Shown here one piece after another: positions 56,647 to 64,000 of a stretch of 64,000 nt of DNA. Position 1 is the first letter of the stretch; every line of letters begins with the position of its first letter. Both the position numbers and the translations under genes were made by a program. Origin of the DNA: Nitrospinaceae bacterium (GTDB lineage Bacteria > Nitrospinota > Nitrospinia > Nitrospinales > VA-1); the NCBI GenBank assembly GCA_029261595.1, contig JAJDAZ010000064.1, forward strand, positions 1 to 64,000. The letters are read 5' to 3'. A model generated the notes under the pieces. The model made no database searches, had not been told where the DNA came from, and saw nothing but the letters and a program-made list of their open reading frames with translations.

Positions 56647-57195
56647 CTATTTTTCGTGCGGACCCTTATTAGCCGCCCGCCTCTTCCAAGCCGGTTCATA
56701 TTCACATTGGAAAACAAGATTCAAGAGATCAGTATGAGCCTCATTAATAGCTATTGATGTCTGCCTAATATCAGCGAGTGTAATCTTTTCTACACCTACT
56801 TTAAGAGTGCCTCTAGCGGTACCAACAGGCATTTCGAAAGATTTTGTTTCAGAATTGAATACTACGCCGTTATGCAGGAATTTATTTCTGGCCTTTTGAG
56901 CACTTTTTAAAGCCGCAATAGTTTCTTTATATTTTTTAAGGTGATGGTATTCTTGAACAAGTTGCTCACACAGTGCGCTGAGCATATTTAATCGTTGAGG
57001 AAATGATGCGTGTGTAACTAAAATAAATGGCTTAGGGTCGTTTATTTCATTGAAACCAGCAAGCTTCCCAATACACATAGTCATGAAGGACTCAAGAATA
57101 GCCCACAAGGCTGAAACGCGGCCAATTTCAATCAAATACTCATCAGGAATTGGCCACCCTGAAAAGTCAATTCTCTCGATCTCTTCATTTTTCAT
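56647..57195 (-). CDS. Hypothetical protein with HEPN-like RNxxxH motif
   Basis: 182 residues from ATG at 57195; the frame is open further upstream but that part overlaps the zinc-ribbon gene. Mostly alpha-helical by composition. AQKARNKFLHNG contains Arg-Asn-x3-His, the catalytic pattern of HEPN ribonucleases, though the fold cannot be shown. No antitoxin is obvious; the adjacent zinc-ribbon gene is the only partner. Function unknown. Confidence 0.6.
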   Translation of the reverse strand: MKNEEIERIDFSGWPIPDEYLIEIGRVSALWAILESFMTMCIGKLAGFNEINDPKPFILVTHASFPQRLNMLSALCEQLVQEYHHLKKYKETIAALKSAQKARNKFLHNGVVFNSETKSFEMPVGTARGTLKVGVEKITLADIRQTSIAINEAHTDLLNLVFQCEYEPAWKRRAANKGPHEK

Positions 57196-57205
57196 TTCAA
57201 ATTTT

Positions 57206-57409
57206 TCAATCCTGAAAAGTAAACATGGAGATGAGGAGCATGCCCATAAAGACAACGAACAGCACCCAAATCACGATGATAGGCCAGCCGGAGCCGCCGA
57301 AGGTGGGGTATTTGGGGATATTGGGATTGATCGGCGTCCCGCAATGGGGGCAATTGGTTAAACTTCCGGAAAGGCTCTTTCCACATTCCCGACACGATAT
57401 TTCACTCAT
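57206..57409 (-). CDS. Zinc-ribbon membrane protein
   Basis: 67 residues: CRECGKSL and CPHCGTPI form a four-Cys zinc ribbon, followed by a membrane helix (PIIVIWVLFVVFMGMLLISM). GGAGAAG precedes the ATG. It lies 10 bases before the HEPN-motif gene in the same direction. Function unknown. Confidence 0.75.
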   Translation of the reverse strand: MSEISCRECGKSLSGSLTNCPHCGTPINPNIPKYPTFGGSGWPIIVIWVLFVVFMGMLLISMFTFQD

Positions 57410-57458
57410 AAATTCTTCTCCAATTGCCTAACTGTTTGCGAAGAGAGCTTTGTAAAAC

Positions 57459-57538
57459 ACGTCATTGCGAGAAGCGTTAGCGACGAAGCAATCCAGAGAT
57501 CCTGGATCGCCGCACCGCTTTGCGGTTCGCGATGACGT
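57459..57538. repeat. Palindromic intergenic repeat
   Basis: About 80 bases beginning ACGTCATTGCGA and ending TCGCGATGACGT, with inner pairings (GCACCGCTTTGCGGT). The outer ends are inverted repeats. This pattern is a known class of dispersed palindromic repeats in Gram-negative genomes; no coding role. Confidence 0.7.
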
Positions 57539-57579
57539 CTTTGGTTTACCCAGAGTAAACCCTATGAAGATTCTCAACA

Positions 57580-58845
57580 TTATCTGCACTCGTTAACGAA
57601 GCGCAAGCGCAAAAGATTGAGTGCGGCCTGCGCGGCGCGTTCCTTGTTCCTGCCCCGGTCCTGATGAAACACGAATTCCTGGCATTCTGATTGGTTCGCA
57701 TCACTCACGGCAATAAAAGTCAGCCCCACCGGTTTCTGCGCGCTCCCGCCAGTGGGTCCCGCGATTCCGGTGACGGCCAGGCCAAAGTCGGCCCCTGCGG
57801 TTTTGCGAATACCCTCGGCCATCGCCAGCGCGACTTCACGGCTCACCGCACCGTATTGATCCAATAGTTCTTCCTCCACACCCAGACGCCTGTGCTTGGC
57901 CTGATTGCTGTATGTTACGGCGCCCTCTAAAAAGTATTCCGAGCTACCTGAAATCCCGGTCAACCGATGCCCGATCAATCCCCCTGTGCACGATTCGGCA
58001 ACCGCAAGAGTCTGTTTATTTTGCAGAAGAAGCTCTCCTATCTTCCCTTCCAGTGTTTCATCATCGGTGCCAAAGATACAGTCGTCAATTTTGGACCGGA
58101 CCCGGTTTTCCGCCGCCTGCAAACGCGCTCCAGCATCCTCAGTTTTTTTGTCCATGGCCGACAATCGAATACGCACACCCAGATGCGATGGTAGCGAGGC
58201 CACGGTCACAAACTCTTCCAGCGGGGCAACCGGGCCTATGCGCGTCCAAAGATCGGCTTCAGAAATTCCCGTGGTGTGAAGAACCCGGTGCCAGATGCCA
58301 AACTCGCTCGAGGAGGCCAGTTCCGGTTGGAGGTATTTATCGAACAGGTATTCCATCTCCAGCGGAACCCCCGGCAGGGCGTAAAGTTTTTTACCATCCC
58401 TTTCAAACAACAGCCCCGGCGCAGTGCCTTTCTCGTTATGCAAAACCTTCGCGGCTATCGGAACCTCCCATTGGGTTTTTACAGAAGCCGGAACTTCCCG
58501 GCCTTTGGCTTCGAAAAAACTTTGCAGAAATTTCGCCACCTGTTCGTCCTTTTTGAACCCGGAGTCAAACATATCTGCAAGAACGGTTTTGGTTATGTCA
58601 TCGTGCGTCGCACCCAGCCCCCCTGTGACAACGACAATATCTACCCGGCCCAACGCCCCCTGGACAACGGCTCGGATCGACGTTTCATCATCCCCGACCG
58701 CTGTCATTCGGGTGACGTTGACTCCCACAGACTGCAAACGCAGGCTTAAAAAGCTGGAGTTACTGTCCTGAATCAATCCGCTGACCACTTCGTTGCCGAT
58801 GGCGACGATCTCCGCCTGCCGAACTCCCGACTCCTTAGGAAACAA
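57580..58845 (-). CDS. cinA: CinA-type competence/NMN amidohydrolase protein
   Basis: 421 residues: an N-terminal MoCF-like domain (GNEVVSGLIQDSN, VVTGGLGATHDD) and a C-terminal CinA domain (VAESCTGGLIGHRLT, FGLAVTGIAGPTGG) that deamidates NMN (PncC activity). Full length for the family. Start at ATG 58845. Confidence 0.94.
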   Translation of the reverse strand: MFPKESGVRQAEIVAIGNEVVSGLIQDSNSSFLSLRLQSVGVNVTRMTAVGDDETSIRAVVQGALGRVDIVVVTGGLGATHDDITKTVLADMFDSGFKKDEQVAKFLQSFFEAKGREVPASVKTQWEVPIAAKVLHNEKGTAPGLLFERDGKKLYALPGVPLEMEYLFDKYLQPELASSSEFGIWHRVLHTTGISEADLWTRIGPVAPLEEFVTVASLPSHLGVRIRLSAMDKKTEDAGARLQAAENRVRSKIDDCIFGTDDETLEGKIGELLLQNKQTLAVAESCTGGLIGHRLTGISGSSEYFLEGAVTYSNQAKHRRLGVEEELLDQYGAVSREVALAMAEGIRKTAGADFGLAVTGIAGPTGGSAQKPVGLTFIAVSDANQSECQEFVFHQDRGRNKERAAQAALNLLRLRFVNECR

Positions 58846-59020
58846 GTTCCCTCCTTATAAAAAACAATCTTTTATCAAGCAAAATTAGCCAAAACCCGGC
58901 AATTGAATTACTATAGTCCCATAAATATCGAAACCCAAACCAAATCCACAGGCCCAGGGCTGGAACCAATATAACGCAGGATTTGTTTCTCAATGAAGCA
59001 AACCGCATCTGTTTGGAAAA

Positions 59021-59485
59021 ATGGACCCTATTAAACAATTATTGAACGACCTTAAAAGTTCGGACCCGGACACCCGCAATCATGCCACCCATCAACTCTG
59101 GCAAACCTGGTACGAGGAAGGAGGCAAACTGGCAGAGGATCAGCTCGATCGGGGAACCCTATTGATGGGCGAAAATATTCTGGACGAGGCGAAAAAGGTA
59201 TTCAAAAGCTTGATTAAAAATTATCCTGATTTTGCCGAAGCCTATAACAAACTGGCAACTCTTTTGTTCATGATGGGTGAATATACCGAATCGGTTTTCG
59301 AATGCCAGAGGGCTCTTAAATTGAATCCGCATCATTTCGGGGCTTTGAACGGCATGGGCATGTGCCTTTTCCAACTGGCCCGGTACGACGAAGCCCTGAC
59401 AAGCTTTCAAAAGGCTTTGGAGATCCAGCCCTACGCCGATATCAATCGAGAATACATCGCCCGTTGCCGGGCCCAGTTGAATTGA
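59021..59485 (+). CDS. Tetratricopeptide-repeat protein
   Basis: 154 residues with about three TPR units (YPDFAEAYNKLATLLF; PHHFGALNGMGMCLFQ; YADINREYIARCRAQL). No signal peptide, so cytoplasmic scaffold. Upstream of an MFS gene by 55 bases; partner unknown. Confidence 0.82.
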   Translation: MDPIKQLLNDLKSSDPDTRNHATHQLWQTWYEEGGKLAEDQLDRGTLLMGENILDEAKKVFKSLIKNYPDFAEAYNKLATLLFMMGEYTESVFECQRALKLNPHHFGALNGMGMCLFQLARYDEALTSFQKALEIQPYADINREYIARCRAQLN

Positions 59486-59540
59486 TATCCAAAGAGCCTC
59501 ATCCTCTTTTAAAACGTTTCATCCATAATAAGCAACACGA

Positions 59541-60761
59541 GTGAAAGATTATTCCAACCTTTCCAAACCAGATATCACCCGCCGGACTTACACCTGCGAC
59601 TTGGCGCGGGGCAGTTTCGAGGGAATGCTGTCCACGGGTTCACAGACCTTTTGTCTGTTCATTGCCATACGCTACTTTAATGCCGATGAAACGCTGAAGT
59701 CCCTGATAGCCGCGGCTCCTTTCATGGGAATGTTCCTTTCCCTCATTCTGGTGCATTATGCCGGGGGAACCGGCCTTAGAAAGGCCTCCTGGGGGGCCAT
59801 CCCTTCAGTATTGACCGGAACCTTTCTTTTGATGGCGGCCTGGACGACTTCCGCCGAATGGTTCGCGCTGTTCGTGGTCATCGCCTACATAGGGCGAAGC
59901 GCCCTGCTCCCATTTTTGACGGATATTTACGGCGACAATTACCCCGCTCATTTACGCGGCCATTATTTTTCCAGAGCTCTCATTTTAACGGTCGGAATAT
60001 CGGCGGCGTTTGGCTATGCCGGGTCCCTTTTATTAGAAATTAATATTGAAAACTTTACCTGGCTACTCACACTGCTGGCTTTTTGTGGGTTTGCCAAGGC
60101 AGTTTCGATCTATTTGATGCCCTCTAAAATCATGGAGGAAAATTCGCATCGAAACCCGTTCGGAAACTTCAAATACATTTTTCAGGATCGCTCCTTCGGA
60201 TATGTGCTCCTGACCTGGTTCATCATGGGGTTCGCCAATCTCTGGACCATCCCGCTGAGGGTCGATTATGTTACTTCCGCAGAATACGGAATCGAAGGCT
60301 CGGCCATTTTCGTCGCCCTCATCATCACCATCATTCCCGATACCCTGAGAATGCTGTTTATCCCCTTCTGGGCCCGGCTGTTTGACCGGATGAATTTTGT
60401 CACGCTTAGAATCGTGCTGAACCTGTTATTTGCGCTTGGGGTGAGCGCTTTTTTCCTGTCCAAAAATCCGTGGATCATCGGCACCGGTTCCGCCCTGATC
60501 GGCATTGCGTTCGCCGGAGGGAGCATCGCCTGGAATTTGTGGGTGACGAAATACGCGCCGCCGGGAAAAACCGCCGCCTATATGTCCGTCCACGTCAGCC
60601 TGACCGGGATACGCGGAACCATCGGTCCGATCATCGGCTACTGGGCCGCCAGCCAGATCGGCCTGCTGAATGTCGGCCTGGTGTCAGCGGCTATGATGGT
60701 GATCGCCAGCCTGATGCTCATCCCCGAAATAAAGCACGGCCAACGCGAGCCTTCGGGCTGA
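59541..60761 (+). CDS. Major facilitator superfamily transporter
   Basis: 406 residues, GTG start, about 11-12 hydrophobic helices with the cytoplasmic loop RDARGSFEGML-like pattern at the start and FMGMFLSLI. Substrate not recognisable; pairs of helices carry charged Asp/Arg residues in DIYGDNYPAHLRGHYF that resemble motif A. Lies before purE by about 100 bases. Confidence 0.78.
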   Translation: MKDYSNLSKPDITRRTYTCDLARGSFEGMLSTGSQTFCLFIAIRYFNADETLKSLIAAAPFMGMFLSLILVHYAGGTGLRKASWGAIPSVLTGTFLLMAAWTTSAEWFALFVVIAYIGRSALLPFLTDIYGDNYPAHLRGHYFSRALILTVGISAAFGYAGSLLLEINIENFTWLLTLLAFCGFAKAVSIYLMPSKIMEENSHRNPFGNFKYIFQDRSFGYVLLTWFIMGFANLWTIPLRVDYVTSAEYGIEGSAIFVALIITIIPDTLRMLFIPFWARLFDRMNFVTLRIVLNLLFALGVSAFFLSKNPWIIGTGSALIGIAFAGGSIAWNLWVTKYAPPGKTAAYMSVHVSLTGIRGTIGPIIGYWAASQIGLLNVGLVSAAMMVIASLMLIPEIKHGQREPSG

Positions 60762-60864
60762 AAATCTTTTCCAGTCCTTTCTTGATCCACCTGATAAAAC
60801 TTGCTATATAATCAACCCCATATTCACCTCTGGGTTGTGATTAATTTAAAAGGAGATTTCCGGT

Positions 60865-61383
60865 TTGAGCAAACCACTTGTCGGCATCGTCATGGGCAGT
60901 GATTCAGATTTCCCCATTATGGAAGAGACCAGCGAAATTTTAAAACAATTCGATGTAGCGCATGAAGTCATTGTGACCTCAGCCCATCGTTCCCCCGCGC
61001 GAACGAGAAATTACGTCAAAAAAGCCGAAAAGTCAGGGGTGAAAATCCTGATCGCGGGAGCAGGCGCCGCGGCCCACCTGGCGGGATCGCTGGCGGCGGA
61101 GAGTATTCTCCCGATCATCGGCGTTCCCATCGATTCCAGTCCGCACAAAGGTCTGGACGCTCTGCTATCGACCTCGCAAATGCCGGGGGGCGTTCCCGTG
61201 GCTACAATGGGAATTGGCAAATCGGGAGCCAGAAATGCAGGACTGCTGGCGGTGCAGATTCTTGCCCTCGAGGACAAGAAACTACATTCCAAACTGGTTC
61301 AATATAAAAAATATCAGGCCAAAGAAGTAGAAATCAAAAGCCGTAAAATCCAATCCACTCATGCCCGAAATAATAAAGATTGA
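60865..61383 (+). CDS. purE: N5-carboxyaminoimidazole ribonucleotide mutase
   Basis: 172 residues, TTG start at 60865 with AAGGAGA 10 bases upstream. GIVMGSDSDFPIMEE, SAHRSPARTR and AGAGAAAHLAG form the active site. Purine biosynthesis step. Overlaps tsaC by 23 bases. Confidence 0.95.
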   Translation: MSKPLVGIVMGSDSDFPIMEETSEILKQFDVAHEVIVTSAHRSPARTRNYVKKAEKSGVKILIAGAGAAAHLAGSLAAESILPIIGVPIDSSPHKGLDALLSTSQMPGGVPVATMGIGKSGARNAGLLAVQILALEDKKLHSKLVQYKKYQAKEVEIKSRKIQSTHARNNKD

Positions 61384-62020
61384 TCTAAACGACGAAACGG
61401 TTTTCAGATCCCAGATCGTGAAGATCAAACGGATCCTCAACCTTGGCGGAGTGATGGCTTTTCCGACCGATACTTTTTACGGTCTGGGAGCCACGGCTTT
61501 CAACAGAGCCGCCTTGTCCAGGATATACAAGATCAAACAAAGGGCGAAAGACAAACCCTTACTGACCTTGGTGGCATCCGCCTATCAGGCAAACACCATG
61601 ACCAAGGAAATAATCCCGACAGCGGAAATTCTGATAGATAAACTGTGGCCGGGTCCGTTGACGATTTTATTTTCCGCGCGTCCTGATTTACCACCACAAT
61701 TGACGGCTAATTCCGGGAAAATCGGGGTTCGGCAACCGGCCAATGAAATGGTTTGTAAAATTTTATCAGGGGTTGGTTTCCCCATCACCGCCACCAGCGC
61801 CAATATCAGTGGGACCGAAAATATCACCACCGCCGATGAGGTGGAAAAAGCCCTCGGGTCCCAGGTTGATTTGATCGTTGACGGGGGCCCAACACCCGGC
61901 GGCAAAGAATCCACGATTCTGGATGTGACCCTGTCACCGCCTCTGTTAATCCGCGAGGGAGCGATCAGCCGGGAAACAATCGACGCCGTTCTGGATACTC
62001 CATGCATTGCTGTTCCCTGA
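61361..62020 (+). CDS. tsaC: L-threonylcarbamoyladenylate synthase (Sua5/YrdC/TsaC family)
   Basis: 219 residues with FPTDTFYGLGA, KQRAKDKPL and ATSANISGTE, forming the YrdC fold. It makes the TC-AMP for tRNA t6A37. Length is that of the short TsaC type with a small C-terminal extension. Starts inside purE. Confidence 0.93.
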   Translation: MPEIIKIDLNDETVFRSQIVKIKRILNLGGVMAFPTDTFYGLGATAFNRAALSRIYKIKQRAKDKPLLTLVASAYQANTMTKEIIPTAEILIDKLWPGPLTILFSARPDLPPQLTANSGKIGVRQPANEMVCKILSGVGFPITATSANISGTENITTADEVEKALGSQVDLIVDGGPTPGGKESTILDVTLSPPLLIREGAISRETIDAVLDTPCIAVP

Positions 62021-62075
62021 AAAATACGTTCCCAATTTATCAACATCATCCTGAAATCAGACCTCGGTTATTTTT

Positions 62076-62453
62076 ATGATCGTAGGAACAGGTGTGGACA
62101 TCGTTGAAGTGGCCCGGATCAATCGATTGCTTGAAAAACATGCGTCTCGATTCGAGGAAAAAATATTCACCGTGGACGAGATCCTTTATTGCCGGTCCAA
62201 GGCAGAACCGGGAATCCATTTTTCCGCCCGGTTCGCGGTAAAAGAAGCCGTGATGAAATGTCTGGGAACCGGTATGGACCAGGGAATCGGTTTCAAGGAC
62301 ATCGAGGTGACCCAGGAAAAAACAGGGAAACCGGTCCTCATGGTGCACGGTCAGGCAAAGGATATATTTTCCAGGCTGAAACTCAAAACCATCCACATTT
62401 CAATTTCCCACGAAAAAAAGTACGCTGTTGGCCAGGCCATTGCGGAGGCATGA
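62076..62453 (+). CDS. acpS: Holo-[acyl-carrier-protein] synthase
   Basis: 125 residues with GTGVDIVEVARI and FAVKEAVMKCLG motifs (Asp8, Glu near 57) of the trimeric AcpS phosphopantetheinyl transferases. Adds the 4'-phosphopantetheine arm to ACP from CoA. Confidence 0.96.
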   Translation: MIVGTGVDIVEVARINRLLEKHASRFEEKIFTVDEILYCRSKAEPGIHFSARFAVKEAVMKCLGTGMDQGIGFKDIEVTQEKTGKPVLMVHGQAKDIFSRLKLKTIHISISHEKKYAVGQAIAEA

Positions 62454-62490
62454 AAGCGATTCCAGCGAAAATTTCAAAATCACATTCAAC

Positions 62491-63432
62491 ATGAAAAGGA
62501 ACGCAACCTTTATAAAAAAGCTCCGCCATATTCTTGAATTCAGCGGTGTCGGGTTGCTTTCCCTCATGGTGAGGCCGCTTTCCGCAGGCGGCGTGTATCG
62601 TTTGGGGAGCGCTCTCGGAAAACTGATCCACACCTTTTCAGGAAAACGCATCCGGATCGCCCGCACCAATCTCGATATCGCGTTTGGGGATACAAAAACG
62701 CCGCAGGAGAAAAAACTCATCACCCAAAAATCGTTCATTCGGATGACGGTTTCCGCCTTACAGATTTTGTGGCTTCATCATGACACTGAAAAACGCATTC
62801 ACCAGCTGTTTCCCGAGGACCCCAAAAACCTGAATATCCTGACGGAATGCCTTACACGCAACAGAGGCGCATTCATTTTAATGGCCCACTATGGCAACTG
62901 GGAAGCCATGGCGATCTACAACGGCTATTTGGGAGCCATGCATCTTTATTCCATCGCGAGGCGGCTGGACAATCCCTATCTGGAAAAAGCCACCCAGGCG
63001 TTTCGCACCTGCTCCGGCAATGGAACGTTTTACCGGGACGATTCTCCCTTGAAAATCGTCCGCGCTTTGAAAAACAATTCCTGTGTTGCGGTGATGATGG
63101 ATCAAAACACGGCTGTGGGCGGGGTTTTCGTCGAATTCTTTGGAAAGAAAGCTGCGGCCCCCCGTTCCGTCGCCTTGTTGAGCCGTAAGTTGGACACGCC
63201 CATTTTGCCTGTTTTTGTTCATCCTGAAAAAAACGGCACCTACTCCATAGAAATAAAACCGGAATTGAAACTCACGAAAACCGTTGACAAGGAAAAGGAT
63301 ATTTTGGATTGGACGGCTGAGTGCCAAAAAGCCATCGAGTCGGTGGTGAGGGAACGTCCGGAAAACTGGATGTGGGTGCACCGCCGGTGGAAAACCCGCC
63401 CCCCGGAGGAACAAGGGGAAAAAGTGTATTGA
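62491..63432 (+). CDS. LpxL/HtrB-family lipid A acyltransferase
   Basis: 313 residues from ATG at 62491; the longer frame from 62428 begins inside acpS and lacks homology. The catalytic HxxxxE motif is in AHYGNWEAM, and FRTCSGN and VMMDQNTAVGGVFV match LpxL-type enzymes that add a secondary acyl chain to lipid A in the inner membrane. The acyl chain length is unknown. Confidence 0.88.
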   Translation: MKRNATFIKKLRHILEFSGVGLLSLMVRPLSAGGVYRLGSALGKLIHTFSGKRIRIARTNLDIAFGDTKTPQEKKLITQKSFIRMTVSALQILWLHHDTEKRIHQLFPEDPKNLNILTECLTRNRGAFILMAHYGNWEAMAIYNGYLGAMHLYSIARRLDNPYLEKATQAFRTCSGNGTFYRDDSPLKIVRALKNNSCVAVMMDQNTAVGGVFVEFFGKKAAAPRSVALLSRKLDTPILPVFVHPEKNGTYSIEIKPELKLTKTVDKEKDILDWTAECQKAIESVVRERPENWMWVHRRWKTRPPEEQGEKVY

Positions 63433-63454
63433 AAACCCAACAAGGTATGAAGAC

Positions 63455-63527
63455 AAGGGAAGGGTATCACAAGAGTAGCGAAAGTAGCCTTCCTGCATAG
63501 CAGGCTTTTCTTTCCCGTGTAGCGGGG
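63455..63527 (-). repeat. fliA 3' trailer, similar to the motB trailer
   Basis: Directly after the fliA stop there is CCCCG-CTACA-CGGG, GGAAAG, a CCTGC/GCAGG hairpin and CTTGTGATACCC. The same order occurs after motB at 47290-47230. On the opposite strand the CCTGC-ATA-GCAGG hairpin is followed by CTTTTCTTT and could end transcription of the acyltransferase gene. Confidence 0.45.
63488..63513 (+). terminator. Terminator of the acyltransferase transcript
   Basis: CCTGC (63492-63496) pairs with GCAGG (63500-63504) around ATA, followed by CTTTTCTTT, 56 bases after the acyltransferase stop. Stem is short but GC-rich. Confidence 0.5.
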
Positions 63528-64000
63528 CTACATTTCTTCGGCGATGAGGGACTTAAGCTTACTACGCAGACGGAATACGGCTTTGGAGTGTATCTGCGAA
63601 ACCCTGGATTCGGTGATGCCCAGAACCTCGCCAATTTCTCTCATGGTCAGCTCTTCATAATAATACAGGGAGATCATCAGCTTTTCCTTTTCAGGAAGCT
63701 GGTCGATGGCCTTGGCAATGATTCCTTTAAGCTCATTGAGCCGGAATTGCGTTTGCGGGTCGGCGTCGCTTTTCCCGGCCAGACATTCCAGCAGGCTCTG
63801 CTGTTCCCCGGTTTCCTTGGCAATTCCTAAATCTTCCAGACTCAATATCGGCATGCTCCGGGTCTCATTCAGGATGTCAAAATAGTCATCCATGTTCAAA
63901 CCCATTTCCTCGGCGATCTCGTCGTCTTCGGGAGGCCGGCCAAGATGACTTTGCAGTTTTTGCACCACGGAATCCAGAGAAGACGCTTTTTGCCGAACCG
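63528..64000 (-). CDS. fliA: Flagellar sigma factor sigma-28 (FliA), C-terminal part
   Basis: The frame runs from the stop at 63528 to the window edge and encodes RQKASSLDSVVQKLQSHLG at the cut, domain 3, then region 4 with QLPEKEKLMISLYYYEELTM and GEVLGITESRVSQIHSKA. The last is the helix-turn-helix that reads the -35 of late flagellar promoters. The start lies outside the window. Confidence 0.92.
   Translation of the reverse strand, partial: VRQKASSLDSVVQKLQSHLGRPPEDDEIAEEMGLNMDDYFDILNETRSMPILSLEDLGIAKETGEQQSLLECLAGKSDADPQTQFRLNELKGIIAKAIDQLPEKEKLMISLYYYEELTMREIGEVLGITESRVSQIHSKAVFRLRSKLKSLIAEEM

Noticed and set aside
1-64000. CRISPR array
   Set aside because: No regularly spaced direct repeats were seen in any intergenic interval.

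Overview
This window comes from a Gram-negative, probably motile bacterium. It carries the sodium/proton stator pair MotA/MotB, a flagellar sigma factor FliA, an LpxL-type acyltransferase and a Wzx/Wzy-type polysaccharide locus. Gene content and order (ribD-ribE-ribBA-ribH-nusB, ihfA followed by a MerR regulator, an EF-G paralogue) fit a Nitrospinota or deltaproteobacterium-like genome. That placement is inference from gene style, not a phylogenetic result.

Layout. (1) 1-800: a broken left edge with the tail of an IS30-family transposase, a nested inverted repeat and the 3' half of a tRNA-Glu(CUC) without its 5' half, as left behind by integration of a mobile element. (2) 0.8-8.6 kb: signalling block with a multi-PAS CHASE histidine kinase, its NarL-type response regulator, a duplicated copy of that regulator preceded by a decayed kinase tail, and a cytoplasmic PAS3 chemotaxis receptor. 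The receptor's last codons sit on an A9 run that leads, by a -1 shift, into a complete truncated-haemoglobin reading frame lacking its own usual start. (3) 9.2-33.5 kb: surface polysaccharide locus: parallel beta-helix protein, glycosyltransferases, WbpI-like epimerase, deacetylase, Wzx flippase, O-antigen ligase/polymerase, Wzc-type co-polymerase/kinase, sterol-desaturase-family protein, WbpE-like aminotransferase, a WbpB-WbpD fusion, a PglC-PglF-like fusion, a VanZ-like protein, a PglE-like aminotransferase and a GT2. The central part (about 13.9-21.8 kb) is clearly richer in A+T than the housekeeping part. A 2-kb stretch (25.8-27.8 kb) has no large gene but holds a small ORF followed by a strong terminator. 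(4) 33.5-50.3 kb: compact minus-strand housekeeping operons: MerR, ihfA, EF-G-like GTPase, metallo-beta-lactamase/cNMP-binding protein, der, AMIN amidase, phosphoesterase, nusB, riboflavin genes, then motB, motA and a degenerate receiver-HD-GYP protein. (5) 50.6-64 kb: a NACHT-type NTPase fused to a formylglycine-generating-enzyme-like domain, rhomboid protease, Rieske protein, beta-propeller protein, a GRDP/DUF1399-like protein, small unknowns, cinA, a TPR protein, an MFS transporter, and purE-tsaC-acpS-acyltransferase; the window ends inside fliA.

How the genes work together. WbpB/WbpD fusion, WbpE-like aminotransferase and WbpI-like epimerase together cover most of a route from UDP-GlcNAc uronate to a 2,3-diacetamido uronic acid. 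The PglF/PglC fusion and PglE-like aminotransferase suggest a 4-amino-6-deoxy sugar loaded first onto the lipid carrier. Wzx, Wzy-like and Wzc proteins would flip, polymerise and control export. The most unusual observations are the chemoreceptor/globin frameshift junction, the duplicated regulator with an ATT in place of ATG, the NACHT-FGE protein and the sugar-enzyme fusions.
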